Assembly: GCA_020860515.1 (NCBI GenBank)
Contig: JAJBUG010000064.1
Coordinates: 33,586-97,585 of the forward strand
Direction of reading: 5' to 3'
Origin: Bacteroidales bacterium
GTDB taxonomy: Bacteria; Bacteroidota; Bacteroidia; Bacteroidales; Muribaculaceae
Length of the DNA: 64,000 nucleotides
A model generated the notes under the pieces. It saw only the letters and a list, made by a program, of their open reading frames with translations, was not told the origin of the DNA and ran no database searches. This document shows, in pieces, positions 29,231 through 37,856 of this stretch; the first letter of the stretch is position 1; each line of letters opens with the position of its first letter. The position numbers and the translations under genes were made by a program.

Positions 29231-31524
29231 TGGTTTTTCATTTTAAAGCGAATGGTCGAAGCATTCATTAGCTGGTCGTGGGTGATAAAGGGCTGAGTTT
29301 GGGCCACTCCATCAATTTCCCATTTGTCAACATAAATTTTATCTGGTGCCCCCTCAGCCTCAATCACCAACTGATGTCCATCCTTGAATGAAATCGTGGT
29401 TCGCCTAAATGACGGCGAAGCAATCGCATACACTGGTACAGAGGGGCAAACCGGATAAAAGCCCAGAGCTGCGAACATATACCATGCCGACATCTGCCCG
29501 GCATCATCATTGCCAGCCAAGCCTCCAGGTTGGTTCAGACACTCTGTGTCCATTATATGACGCACTTCCTTTGCAGCACACCAAGGCTTGTCGGTATATG
29601 CATACATCCAGGCTATTTGATGGCAAGGCTCGTTGCCGTGCCAATACCGATGCTCCGAGAACATTGAGTCAAGCTTCTGGGTAAAAGCCTCCTTGCCTCC
29701 CATCAATGTCATCAGCCCTTCAGGGTCATGAGGCACGTACCAAGTGTAATGGCATGGAGCACCCTCGGTGATGTGCTGAGAGAAAGCAAAGGGATTGTCG
29801 CCGCACCACTGTCCATCGGCATGGCGCCCATCGGCATAGCCAGTGGCTGGATTGATCACATTGGCGTAATTTTTCGACCGAGCCATCAACTCCTTGTAAT
29901 CCTGCTCATGACCAAGAGCCTTGGCAAGCTGCGCCAGAGCAAAATCATCATAGGCATATTCAAGCGTGCGTGATGTTTGTTCACGCTTATGGTAGGCCTC
30001 AGGCACTGAATCCTCCACAGGTATATATCCATACTTCAAATATGAATCCAAGGCTCTGCGGCCCTTCCCCTCAGAATATTCGTATGGCGTAGGCATTTCG
30101 AAAGCATTCTTTCGCAGTCCTTCGTAAGCTTTTTCCACATCAAAGTTGGTGACACCTTTAAGATATGCATCAGCTATAGCCGAAGCGCAATGGTCGCCTA
30201 TCATGGCTGCAGTGTAGCTGTTCCAGCAAGGAAAGATAGGCATCCAACCGCCCTGCTCGTATTTATCTACCAGGCTTTGCATCATATCGCCAGTCATTGA
30301 TGGGAATAGCAGCACATACAGCGGATGCAAGGCTCGGTAAGTGTCCCACATGCTGAAGCCATCGTAATAAGCACTTTGCCAAGTATCATTATGCAGCAAA
30401 TCACGCCTGTCTAAGGCATCATGAATGGGAAGCTTCATTATAGGATAGCCTGCGCCAAACGAGCAATAGCTGCCCTCATAATCATTAACCTGCTGAGGCA
30501 AAAAGGATGCGTGATAAAAGGCTGTATAGAATTTGGCCTTTGCTTCATCATCACCTTCAATATCAATCATGCCCAAACGCACCTCCCAGGTCTTTTTCAA
30601 TTCGTTCATCATTAGATCGAAATCCCAATGGGGAATCTCCAACATCATATTGGAAAAAGCCCCCATGTGGCCGGTGTAGGACGATGACATTTTCACCAGC
30701 ACTTCTTCGCCAGGCTTAACGTCAAATTCCACCCAACAGCCAATTTGTGGCTCATTGCCAATTTTAGCCACATTCCGCATCTTAGATGTAGCGTTATACA
30801 CTCCGTAGCCAGTAATTTTCTTGCTGGGAATGGCTATGAAATGTCCCGAAAAGCCCGCCGGCTCGCCCTTGCCCTGATATATGCGATGCACTGGATTGTA
30901 ACCGTAGATCATATTCTTGGCAGTGTCAACCACTATGTATCCCTCGCCTTCGTCGCTATTGGGATTGATCACAAGATAGCCCTTCTGCGGTGTGCTCGAT
31001 TCGGGATGAAGGGTGTTGTATTTCAATTTTAGCAAGGCAGTGCGCGAAGTGCCGGTAAGGGCCAAATCAATGCCTTCGTCGGGGAGCGTGGTTTCATAGA
31101 GATATGGCTTGGCGTTCTCGCAGTCATGCGAGAATCGCGAGGCGCGTTCCGCAGGCTGAGTGCGAAGCTTGCCTGTAAGAGGCATAACTGTGAACGAACC
31201 GTAATCCTGGGTGCAGCCTCCCACAATCCAGTGGCTGTTGCGAATGCCTTGCAGCAGAGTATCGGCATAGTAATATGGAGCCACGCATTTATGCTCGGTA
31301 TCGCGAGTTTGGGGAGTCCAGAAGTTCATGCCATTGGGCGTAAGCACAGCAGGAAGAGTCTGACCCAATTCTTCAGTGCCCTTGCCGAAGGCCCCGGCAG
31401 CTTTGGTGACACTATTGGCTGTGCCCACGCGAGTATCTACCAAGTCGGCCCATTGAGCCTGAGCTGTGAAGCTCGTAAATAGAACCAATCCACTAAGGCA
31501 TAATCTTGAAAAATATTTTTTCAT
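29227..31524 (-). CDS. GH92 family alpha-mannosidase
   Basis: VDTRVGT N-terminus, FYTAFYHA, DGFSMWDTYRALHPL, GNDDAGQMSAWYMFAALGFYPVCP motifs. Confidence 0.95.
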   Translation of the reverse strand: MKKYFSRLCLSGLVLFTSFTAQAQWADLVDTRVGTANSVTKAAGAFGKGTEELGQTLPAVLTPNGMNFWTPQTRDTEHKCVAPYYYADTLLQGIRNSHWIVGGCTQDYGSFTVMPLTGKLRTQPAERASRFSHDCENAKPYLYETTLPDEGIDLALTGTSRTALLKLKYNTLHPESSTPQKGYLVINPNSDEGEGYIVVDTAKNMIYGYNPVHRIYQGKGEPAGFSGHFIAIPSKKITGYGVYNATSKMRNVAKIGNEPQIGCWVEFDVKPGEEVLVKMSSSYTGHMGAFSNMMLEIPHWDFDLMMNELKKTWEVRLGMIDIEGDDEAKAKFYTAFYHASFLPQQVNDYEGSYCSFGAGYPIMKLPIHDALDRRDLLHNDTWQSAYYDGFSMWDTYRALHPLYVLLFPSMTGDMMQSLVDKYEQGGWMPIFPCWNSYTAAMIGDHCASAIADAYLKGVTNFDVEKAYEGLRKNAFEMPTPYEYSEGKGRRALDSYLKYGYIPVEDSVPEAYHKREQTSRTLEYAYDDFALAQLAKALGHEQDYKELMARSKNYANVINPATGYADGRHADGQWCGDNPFAFSQHITEGAPCHYTWYVPHDPEGLMTLMGGKEAFTQKLDSMFSEHRYWHGNEPCHQIAWMYAYTDKPWCAAKEVRHIMDTECLNQPGGLAGNDDAGQMSAWYMFAALGFYPVCPSVPVYAIASPSFRRTTISFKDGHQLVIEAEGAPDKIYVDKWEIDGVAQTQPFITHDQLMNASTIRFKMKNQ

Positions 31525-31542
31525 AGTCTTCTTTTTAATTCT

Positions 31543-32898
31543 CTATTTTACTCTTTTTTCCAAAGGTGCTCCCTTGGCAGTGCAGTCGCGAAGCACGATG
31601 TCTGTGCCATTGTCGATATAGAAGGCATATACCTGGTCGTGGACAAAGCCCTCGCCTACGCAAGGGCGGCGGTCGTACACGCCCTTGGGATAATCGGTGA
31701 CGCTCACGATATCCACATCTACATCCACAAAATAAATATCATGGACCTTGCCAGGGGTATCGCAACCAACAAAGCAGCCATTCTCGCTGGTGCATTTGAT
31801 ATCCTTGAACCACACTTTGCTCACTTCGCCGCATTTGCCCTCAGTTGCACCTTTGGGGAAACGCCAGCCAGCGTCCTTGTGATTGCCCACTGCTCGCGGA
31901 TATGATGTCACATAGATTGGCTCTGACTTGCCCCACCATACATCACTGAATAGCGAGCAGTCAACCAGCATGTGCGAAAACACCACATTGGTCACAGTAC
32001 CCTCGTCGCGATTTTGGATGCCTATGCCTCGGTTGCTGTTCTTCACAATGCAATTATTAAACAACACATTATAAATCGAATCCATATTCTCGCTGCCTAT
32101 CTTGATGGCGCATGAGCGCGACATCATGGTGCAGTTGTTGACCACAATATCGTGGCAGGAGCCATATTCTTCGTATTCTCGACGGTTTTTCAGGCAAATG
32201 CAATCGTCGCCGCTTTCGATATGGCAGTCAGCTATGCGCACGTTGGCACAATGGTCCAGGTCGATGCCGTCGCTATTGCGCACTTTGATACTGTTGAGCA
32301 CGCTTACGCCTTGGATTGAAGCGTCGTTGCAGCCAACAAGGTGGATTGTCCAGTAGGCGCTGTTGCCGATGGTCACATCTCGAATCACAAGCTTGTCAAC
32401 ATTGATAAGTGTCAGCACATGGGGACGCGGGTCAAATGTGGTGACTGGTTTCAATTCGTAGCTGTCGCCAAGCTCGGCACCCATAAATGCGATGCCATTG
32501 CCATCGATTTTGCCAGTGCCTGTGATTGAGACATTTTTCAGATCTTTGCCCGAAATCCACATCATGCCCTCGCCCTCGTTAGCCTTGAAAGCGCTCTCCT
32601 TGTAAATGCTTTCATCAGGATTTGCCAGAAGCACCGAGTTCGGCTCAAGACGCAAGTCGATATTGCTGCGCAGATGCAGCGGGCCAGTCAAGAATGTTTT
32701 TCCAGCTGGCACCACCACTGTGCCTCCGCCAGCATCGCTGGCCGCATCAATAGCCCGCTGGATGGCAGTGGCATCATCGGTCGAACCATCGCCCACAGCT
32801 CCATACTTAGTGATGTTGTAAATATCGTTGGCCCCATGGCTTCCGCACCCAGCCAACGCCACAGCAAAAAGAATCAATACCAAATCTCTAATCTTCAT
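31543..32898 (-). CDS. GH28-family (polygalacturonase-like) glycosidase, lipoprotein
   Basis: Lipobox ALAGCG; YGAVGDGSTDDATAIQRAID; VRNSDGIDLDHC ... GDDCICLK. Confidence 0.92.
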   Translation of the reverse strand: MKIRDLVLILFAVALAGCGSHGANDIYNITKYGAVGDGSTDDATAIQRAIDAASDAGGGTVVVPAGKTFLTGPLHLRSNIDLRLEPNSVLLANPDESIYKESAFKANEGEGMMWISGKDLKNVSITGTGKIDGNGIAFMGAELGDSYELKPVTTFDPRPHVLTLINVDKLVIRDVTIGNSAYWTIHLVGCNDASIQGVSVLNSIKVRNSDGIDLDHCANVRIADCHIESGDDCICLKNRREYEEYGSCHDIVVNNCTMMSRSCAIKIGSENMDSIYNVLFNNCIVKNSNRGIGIQNRDEGTVTNVVFSHMLVDCSLFSDVWWGKSEPIYVTSYPRAVGNHKDAGWRFPKGATEGKCGEVSKVWFKDIKCTSENGCFVGCDTPGKVHDIYFVDVDVDIVSVTDYPKGVYDRRPCVGEGFVHDQVYAFYIDNGTDIVLRDCTAKGAPLEKRVK

Positions 32899-32913
32899 GG
32901 CAATTTATCTTAT

Positions 32914-32962
32914 ATTTCCGTAAGAATATATTTGTCTCTTAAATTTCCGTAAGAATATATTT
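32914..32962. repeat. two perfect 20-bp direct repeats ATTTCCGTAAGAATATATTT with 29-bp offset
   Basis: Copies at 32914-32933 and 32943-32962, upstream of the GH28 gene start. Confidence 0.95.
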
Positions 32963-33052
32963 TTCACATATTTCTGCAAAATTACAAAATTCTCTCCAAT
33001 TACCCCACACTATTCCGAAAAATTATCACCACTATTCATAGCCAAGGCCATG

Positions 33053-33116
33053 AACACAGAAACGGCTTCCGCATACTCGCGGCAGCCGTTTTTGTGTTTG
33101 GCGCCCTGGCGCCAAA
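33053..33116. other. two adjacent strong stem-loops of unknown role
   Basis: AACACAGAAACGGCT ... AGCCGTTTTTGTGTT (one G:T position) and TTTGGCGCC-CT-GGCGCCAAA. Confidence 0.6.
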
Positions 33117-33146
33117 ATTTGCGCCATGTGCCTGAATCTCCATAAA

Positions 33147-33175
33147 AAGGCGGGGCGCTGAGGACGCCTCGCCTT
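33147..33175 (-). terminator. probable gdhA terminator
   Basis: On the minus strand AAGGCGAGGCG-TCCTCAG-CGCCCCGCCTT followed by TTT. Confidence 0.75.
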
Positions 33176-33232
33176 GAAATATGTGATAGGTTAATAGAAC
33201 CCAAATTAAATGACAAATTACATCCTGATGGT

Positions 33233-33267
33233 ATTTGTCATTTGTAATTTGTCACTTGTAATTTTAC
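33233..33267. repeat. heptamer array ATTTGTC ATTTGTA ATTTGTC ACTTGTA ATTTTAC at the gdhA stop
   Basis: Five 7-bp units; overlaps the gdhA stop codon; part also forms a 12-bp stem with 33211-33222. Confidence 0.85.
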
Positions 33268-34598
33268 AGGATGCCTTGGGCCATCATGGCGGTGGCTACC
33301 TTCATGAAGCCGGCGTTGTTGGCACCCTTCACATAGTTGATGTAGCCATCGGGCTCTTTGCCAAACACCTCGCACTGGTGGTGGATGTCGGCCATGATGC
33401 TCTTGAGCTTAGCATCTACCTCGTCGGCAGTCCAGGTAATCTTCTGGGCGTTCTGGGCCATTTCCAAACCACTGACAGATACGCCGCCAGCGTTAGCAGC
33501 CTTGCCAGGAGCATAGAGGATGCGAGCCTTTAGGAATTCCTTGATGGCTTCGGGGGTTGAGGGCATGTTAGCACCTTCGCTGACTGCAAAGCAGCCATTA
33601 GCCAACAGGGTGCGAGCCTCCTCGCCGTTGATTTCATTCTGGGTGGCCGATGGCATTGCGATGTCGCAAGGATATCCCCATGGACGGATGCCCGGAGTGT
33701 ATTCGCACTCGAAATTCTCAGCGAACTCGCTGATGCGACCGCGATAGTAATTCTTGAGCTCGAAGATATAGTCGAGCTGCTCCTGGGTCAGGCCATCCTT
33801 TACATAGATTGTGCCGTCGCTATCGCTCATAGTGATAACCTTGGCGCCGAGCTCAAGAAGCTTCTTAGCAGTGTACTGAGCCACATTGCCGCTGCCCGAA
33901 ATAGCCACGCGCTTGCCCTTGATGTCGATGCCACGAGTAGCAAGCATGTTGAGCAGGAAGTAAACATTGCCATAGCCAGTGGCTTCGGGACGAATCAAGC
34001 TGCCACCGAACTCCAGCCCCTTGCCAGTGAATGTGCCAGTGTTTTCACGGGCCATCTTCTTGTACATGCCGTACATGTAGCCAACCTCGCGAGCACCTAC
34101 GCCAATGTCACCAGCAGGCACGTCGGTGTCGGGACCAATCTGACGCCACAGTTCTGCGATGAAGGCCTGGCAGAAGCGCATAACCTCCATGTTGCTCTTG
34201 CCGCGAGGCGAGAAGTCGCTTCCGCCCTTTGCGCCGCCCATAGCAAGAGTGGTGAGCGAATTTTTGAAAGTCTGCTCGAAAGCAAGGAATTTGAGGATTG
34301 AGAGGTTAACGCTGGCATGGAAGCGGATACCGCCCTTGTACGGGCCTATAGCATTGTTGTGCTGTATGCGATATCCCATATTGTTTTGCACACGACCCTT
34401 GTCATCGACCCACGACACGCGGAAGGCGAAGATGCGATCGGGTATGCACAGACGCTCGATTAAGTTGTAACGTTCGAACTCAGGATGCTCATTATAAGCA
34501 TCTTCGATAGTTGAAACTACTTCCTCCACGGCCTGAAGATATTCAGGCTCATTGGGGAAACGACGACGCAGGTCGTCCATTACGGCTTTTGCATTCAT
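33264..34598 (-). CDS. gdhA: NADP-specific glutamate dehydrogenase
   Basis: GPYKGGIRFH, GGAKGGSDFSPRGKS, VPAGDIGVGAREVGYM motifs. Confidence 0.96.
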   Translation of the reverse strand: MNAKAVMDDLRRRFPNEPEYLQAVEEVVSTIEDAYNEHPEFERYNLIERLCIPDRIFAFRVSWVDDKGRVQNNMGYRIQHNNAIGPYKGGIRFHASVNLSILKFLAFEQTFKNSLTTLAMGGAKGGSDFSPRGKSNMEVMRFCQAFIAELWRQIGPDTDVPAGDIGVGAREVGYMYGMYKKMARENTGTFTGKGLEFGGSLIRPEATGYGNVYFLLNMLATRGIDIKGKRVAISGSGNVAQYTAKKLLELGAKVITMSDSDGTIYVKDGLTQEQLDYIFELKNYYRGRISEFAENFECEYTPGIRPWGYPCDIAMPSATQNEINGEEARTLLANGCFAVSEGANMPSTPEAIKEFLKARILYAPGKAANAGGVSVSGLEMAQNAQKITWTADEVDAKLKSIMADIHHQCEVFGKEPDGYINYVKGANNAGFMKVATAMMAQGIL

Positions 34599-34774
34599 GT
34601 TTCTTTTTACCTTAGATTGGGTGCCTTGTGATTAGGAACCTTACAATATTTTGAAATTAGACCGCAAAATTACACAATTTGTTACTAATTTCCAAATATT
34701 TCTCACCTTTTGTCAAAAATTTTCATTGATTTTCGTTTATTCGTTGATTTTTGTGCTTTTCCAAAACTTTTTCG

Positions 34775-34782
34775 TAACTTTG
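34775..34782 (+). promoter_or_regulatory. Bacteroidetes -7 element TAACTTTG
   Basis: Upstream of nadC. Confidence 0.65.
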
Positions 34783-34795
34783 CAAATCAAAACAC

Positions 34796-34823
34796 AAAGA
34801 CTAAAGACTAAAGACTAAATACC
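34796..34823. repeat. heptamer array AAAGACT x3 + AAATACC
   Basis: Four 7-bp units ending 4 nt before the nadC ATG. Confidence 0.85.
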
Positions 34824-34827
34824 AAAT

Positions 34828-35685
34828 ATGGATATAAAGACACAACTGATTGATCAGCTTATCGACCTTGCCTTTGCCGAAGACATAGGCGATGGCGACC
34901 ACACCACCCTCAGCACCATCCCAGCCAGCGAATACGGTGCGAGCCAGCTTATTGTAAAAGAAGAGGGAATCTTAGCCGGAGTGGAAATTGCTCGCCGAGT
35001 GTTTGAAAAATTCGACCCCGACCTGGAGATGGAGGTTTATATTGAGGACGGAGCCCATGTAAAGCCTGGCGACATCGCCTTCAAGGTGACGGGCTCGGTG
35101 CGCTCGCTACTCCAGACTGAGCGCCTCATGCTCAACATCATGCAGCGCATGAGCGGCATTGCAACTACTACGGCCCGCTACCAAAAGGAGCTCGACGGCT
35201 TGAAGACCAAGGTACTCGATACCCGCAAGACTACTCCTGGCATGCGATTGCTCGAAAAAGAGGCAGTAAAGATTGGCGGAGGCATGAACCACCGAATCGG
35301 CCTATTCGACATGATCTTGATTAAAGACAATCATGTGGATTTCGCTGGGGGCATCCCACAAGCGGTAGCATCAGTGCGAGAATATTTGAAGCGCAACCAT
35401 AAGAACCTGAAGATTGAGCAAGAGGTGCGCAATACCGAGGAAATAGACCAAGCCTTAGCTGCGGAAGTTGACCGCATCATGCTCGACAATTTCACTCCCG
35501 AACGCACACGCGAGGCCGTGGAGCATATCCGCGCGGTGAACCCGACAGTAGAAATCGAATCAAGCGGCGGAATCACCCTGGAAAATCTGCGCCAATACGG
35601 CGAATGTGGCGTTGACTTCATCTCAGTTGGAGCACTCACCCATTCGGTCAAAGGCCTCGACATGAGCTTCAAGGCAGTAAAATGA
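34828..35685 (+). CDS. nadC: nicotinate-nucleotide pyrophosphorylase (carboxylating)
   Basis: EDIGDGDHTT, DTRKTTPGMRLLEKEAVKIGGGMNHRIGL, IESSGGI motifs. Confidence 0.95.
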   Translation: MDIKTQLIDQLIDLAFAEDIGDGDHTTLSTIPASEYGASQLIVKEEGILAGVEIARRVFEKFDPDLEMEVYIEDGAHVKPGDIAFKVTGSVRSLLQTERLMLNIMQRMSGIATTTARYQKELDGLKTKVLDTRKTTPGMRLLEKEAVKIGGGMNHRIGLFDMILIKDNHVDFAGGIPQAVASVREYLKRNHKNLKIEQEVRNTEEIDQALAAEVDRIMLDNFTPERTREAVEHIRAVNPTVEIESSGGITLENLRQYGECGVDFISVGALTHSVKGLDMSFKAVK

Positions 35686-36155
35686 AGCTTGCCGTAGCTG
35701 CTGTCGGAAAAATTGCTTATGCTCCTTTCCAAGAGGCGGTATCGCGCTATGCCCAGCGCTTGACACATTATCTGCCTTTTGAAATCAAAGAATTTCCCGA
35801 CATAAAAAATACCAAGGCCCTAACCCCTGAGCTGCAAAAGGTTCAGGAGGGGGCTTTGCTCATTAAATGGCTCGCGCCCAATGACCAGCTAATCCTGATG
35901 GATGAGCGCGGCAAAGAATACACATCTCGAGCCTTTTCACAGTTGATTGCTGAAAAGATGCACTCGGTGCCAGGACGATTGGTGTTCGCCATAGGTGGGC
36001 CTTACGGCTTTTCGCCTGAGGTGTATGCACGAGCCAATGGCATGATATCGCTGTCAAAGATGACTTTTCCACACGAGTTGGCTCGTGTAATTTTGGTGGA
36101 GCAGCTCTACCGCGCCATGACTATCCAGCGCGGCGAGCCCTACCACCATGATTAA
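35682..36155 (+). CDS. rlmH: 23S rRNA (pseudouridine(1915)-N(3))-methyltransferase RlmH
   Basis: LMDERGKEYTSRAFS, FAIGGPYGFSPEV, VILVEQLYRAMTIQRGEPYHH. Confidence 0.96.
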   Translation: MKLAVAAVGKIAYAPFQEAVSRYAQRLTHYLPFEIKEFPDIKNTKALTPELQKVQEGALLIKWLAPNDQLILMDERGKEYTSRAFSQLIAEKMHSVPGRLVFAIGGPYGFSPEVYARANGMISLSKMTFPHELARVILVEQLYRAMTIQRGEPYHHD

Positions 36156-36245
36156 TGAATTAATTCTCAGTCTATAACCGTTTTTTCATGCTCTGGCTTG
36201 CCAGATAAATATTATGGGCTGCCGTATTTTTTTGTGCGACAGCCC

Positions 36246-36273
36246 ATTGTTCATTATTCATTATTCATTGATC
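36246..36273. repeat. heptamer array ATTGTTC ATTATTC ATTATTC ATTGATC
   Basis: Four 7-bp units immediately next to the stop codon of the minus-strand MltF-like gene. Confidence 0.8.
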
Positions 36274-36276
36274 CAG

Positions 36277-37674
36277 CTATGCTGGGATCTTGGATTTGGC
36301 TTCGTCGTAGTAGTTCCAGATGCGGTTTACGTAATCAACCGTTTCTCGGCCTCGCGAATAACCATATTTTACTACTGGGTCGCGGTAATATTTCTTGTTC
36401 ATCTTCATCAGCATGGCCTTCTCTACGTTGCCATCCCATTTCTCAGGGTCGTAACCATATTTCTTTGCCAAGGCAATGGCGTCAAGCACATGTCCAGGCC
36501 CTGCATTGTAAGCAGCCATCGTGAATTTTTGCCGCTCGATTGGGTCCTTGACCTTCTGTGCCATAATGTTGTCATAGCTGTTGAGTATCTTTACGGCTGT
36601 TTCAATATTGCGCGACGGATCGGTCATCTCATTAGCTTTTAGGCCGAACTGGCGAGCCGTCTTAGGCATAATCTGCATCACGCCCTTGGCACCAGCCCAA
36701 GATTTGGCTTTGGCATTGAACTTGCTTTCGGTATAGCCCTGAGCCGCAAGCAATCGCCAATCCCATTTAGTATCGGCTGTATGCTTTTTATAGAGTTCAT
36801 CGTAGGGCGAGGCATAGCCATTCTTAAACTCGCGGTCATAGCTGGCACCCTCAACTGGGAAATTCTTCTGAGAATCGAAATATTTCTGCAGGATTTCGCG
36901 CTGGGCCTCGCGTGGCTTAGCTTGCTTCATCCAGGTGTCGAGGCTGTCGGCAAGCCATCGGTTGTCCTTTGCCACTGCCCATTGTGCCTTTTCTGGCCGG
37001 TTGAGAGCAAGGGTTATGTTAAGGTCAGGATGGTAGGTCTTATTGAACTTTGCAGTTTCGTTGTCGGTGACAGCCAATTTGATGTCGCCACGAGCCACAG
37101 CTGCCAACATATCTTCCGTAGCTAATGAATCAGCATCCACAGCTCGCACGTTGATTACATCACCCATGTCTTGGTTAAGCTTTTCAAGCACTTCGGCTCC
37201 CTTGGTATCCTTTTCTACATACACCGTGCGACCGGCTAACTGGCTTACATCCACAATCACAGTGTCGCCTGGGGGCTGCACCAGCACCTGCTCTATGTTA
37301 TGGTAAGGGCCACAAAGAATCACTTGTTTTTTGTAAGGATCGGTATCTGGCACCTCTGCAGCCAAAATCTCGGCATCTCCTGCATCAACCATTTCGATGG
37401 CTTCCTCGATAGAATTGGCAATCACCCAATTCACAAAGAATCCATGCTCTTTGGCTAATTCTTCCATCAAGTCATAATCATATCCCATCATTGTGTCGCG
37501 ATAGAAAAAGAATGATGCGGGCCCATACAGGGTGGCCACATTCATGGTGTCGGGTAGTTCGTGGGGGCCATCGCTGCTGTTGCCGCCTCCGCCGCAACTA
37601 TTGGTAATCATCCACAGTGGCGCACACAACACAGCCACTGCCGGTAAAAGATACATTGAGTTGAAACGTCTCAC
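36277..37674 (-). CDS. MltF-like lytic transglycosylase with N-terminal solute-binding-like domain
   Basis: SBP3-like N-terminal half; C-terminal SLT motifs ESKFNAKAKSWAGAKGVMQIMPKTA, MAAYNAGPGHV. Confidence 0.92.
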   Translation of the reverse strand: MRRFNSMYLLPAVAVLCAPLWMITNSCGGGGNSSDGPHELPDTMNVATLYGPASFFFYRDTMMGYDYDLMEELAKEHGFFVNWVIANSIEEAIEMVDAGDAEILAAEVPDTDPYKKQVILCGPYHNIEQVLVQPPGDTVIVDVSQLAGRTVYVEKDTKGAEVLEKLNQDMGDVINVRAVDADSLATEDMLAAVARGDIKLAVTDNETAKFNKTYHPDLNITLALNRPEKAQWAVAKDNRWLADSLDTWMKQAKPREAQREILQKYFDSQKNFPVEGASYDREFKNGYASPYDELYKKHTADTKWDWRLLAAQGYTESKFNAKAKSWAGAKGVMQIMPKTARQFGLKANEMTDPSRNIETAVKILNSYDNIMAQKVKDPIERQKFTMAAYNAGPGHVLDAIALAKKYGYDPEKWDGNVEKAMLMKMNKKYYRDPVVKYGYSRGRETVDYVNRIWNYYDEAKSKIPA

Positions 37675-37856
37675 GGGGTCAAAGTTTAAAATTTGTAAAT
37701 ATTAACTTATTTTATAACACCCCACCCCCAAAAAAGTTTCAATTCCAAAATATTGAACTTCTATATATTACTTATGATTTTGTCTTTTCCTGAAAGAAGT
37801 TGACTTGGAATCAATCAAATTTTTTGGGAAAGATAGAGATAAAAACATTAAAGCTA

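Noticed and set aside
33010-33216. 68-aa minus-strand ORF
   Set aside because: Lies over several stem-loops between gdhA and GH28; composition not protein-like.
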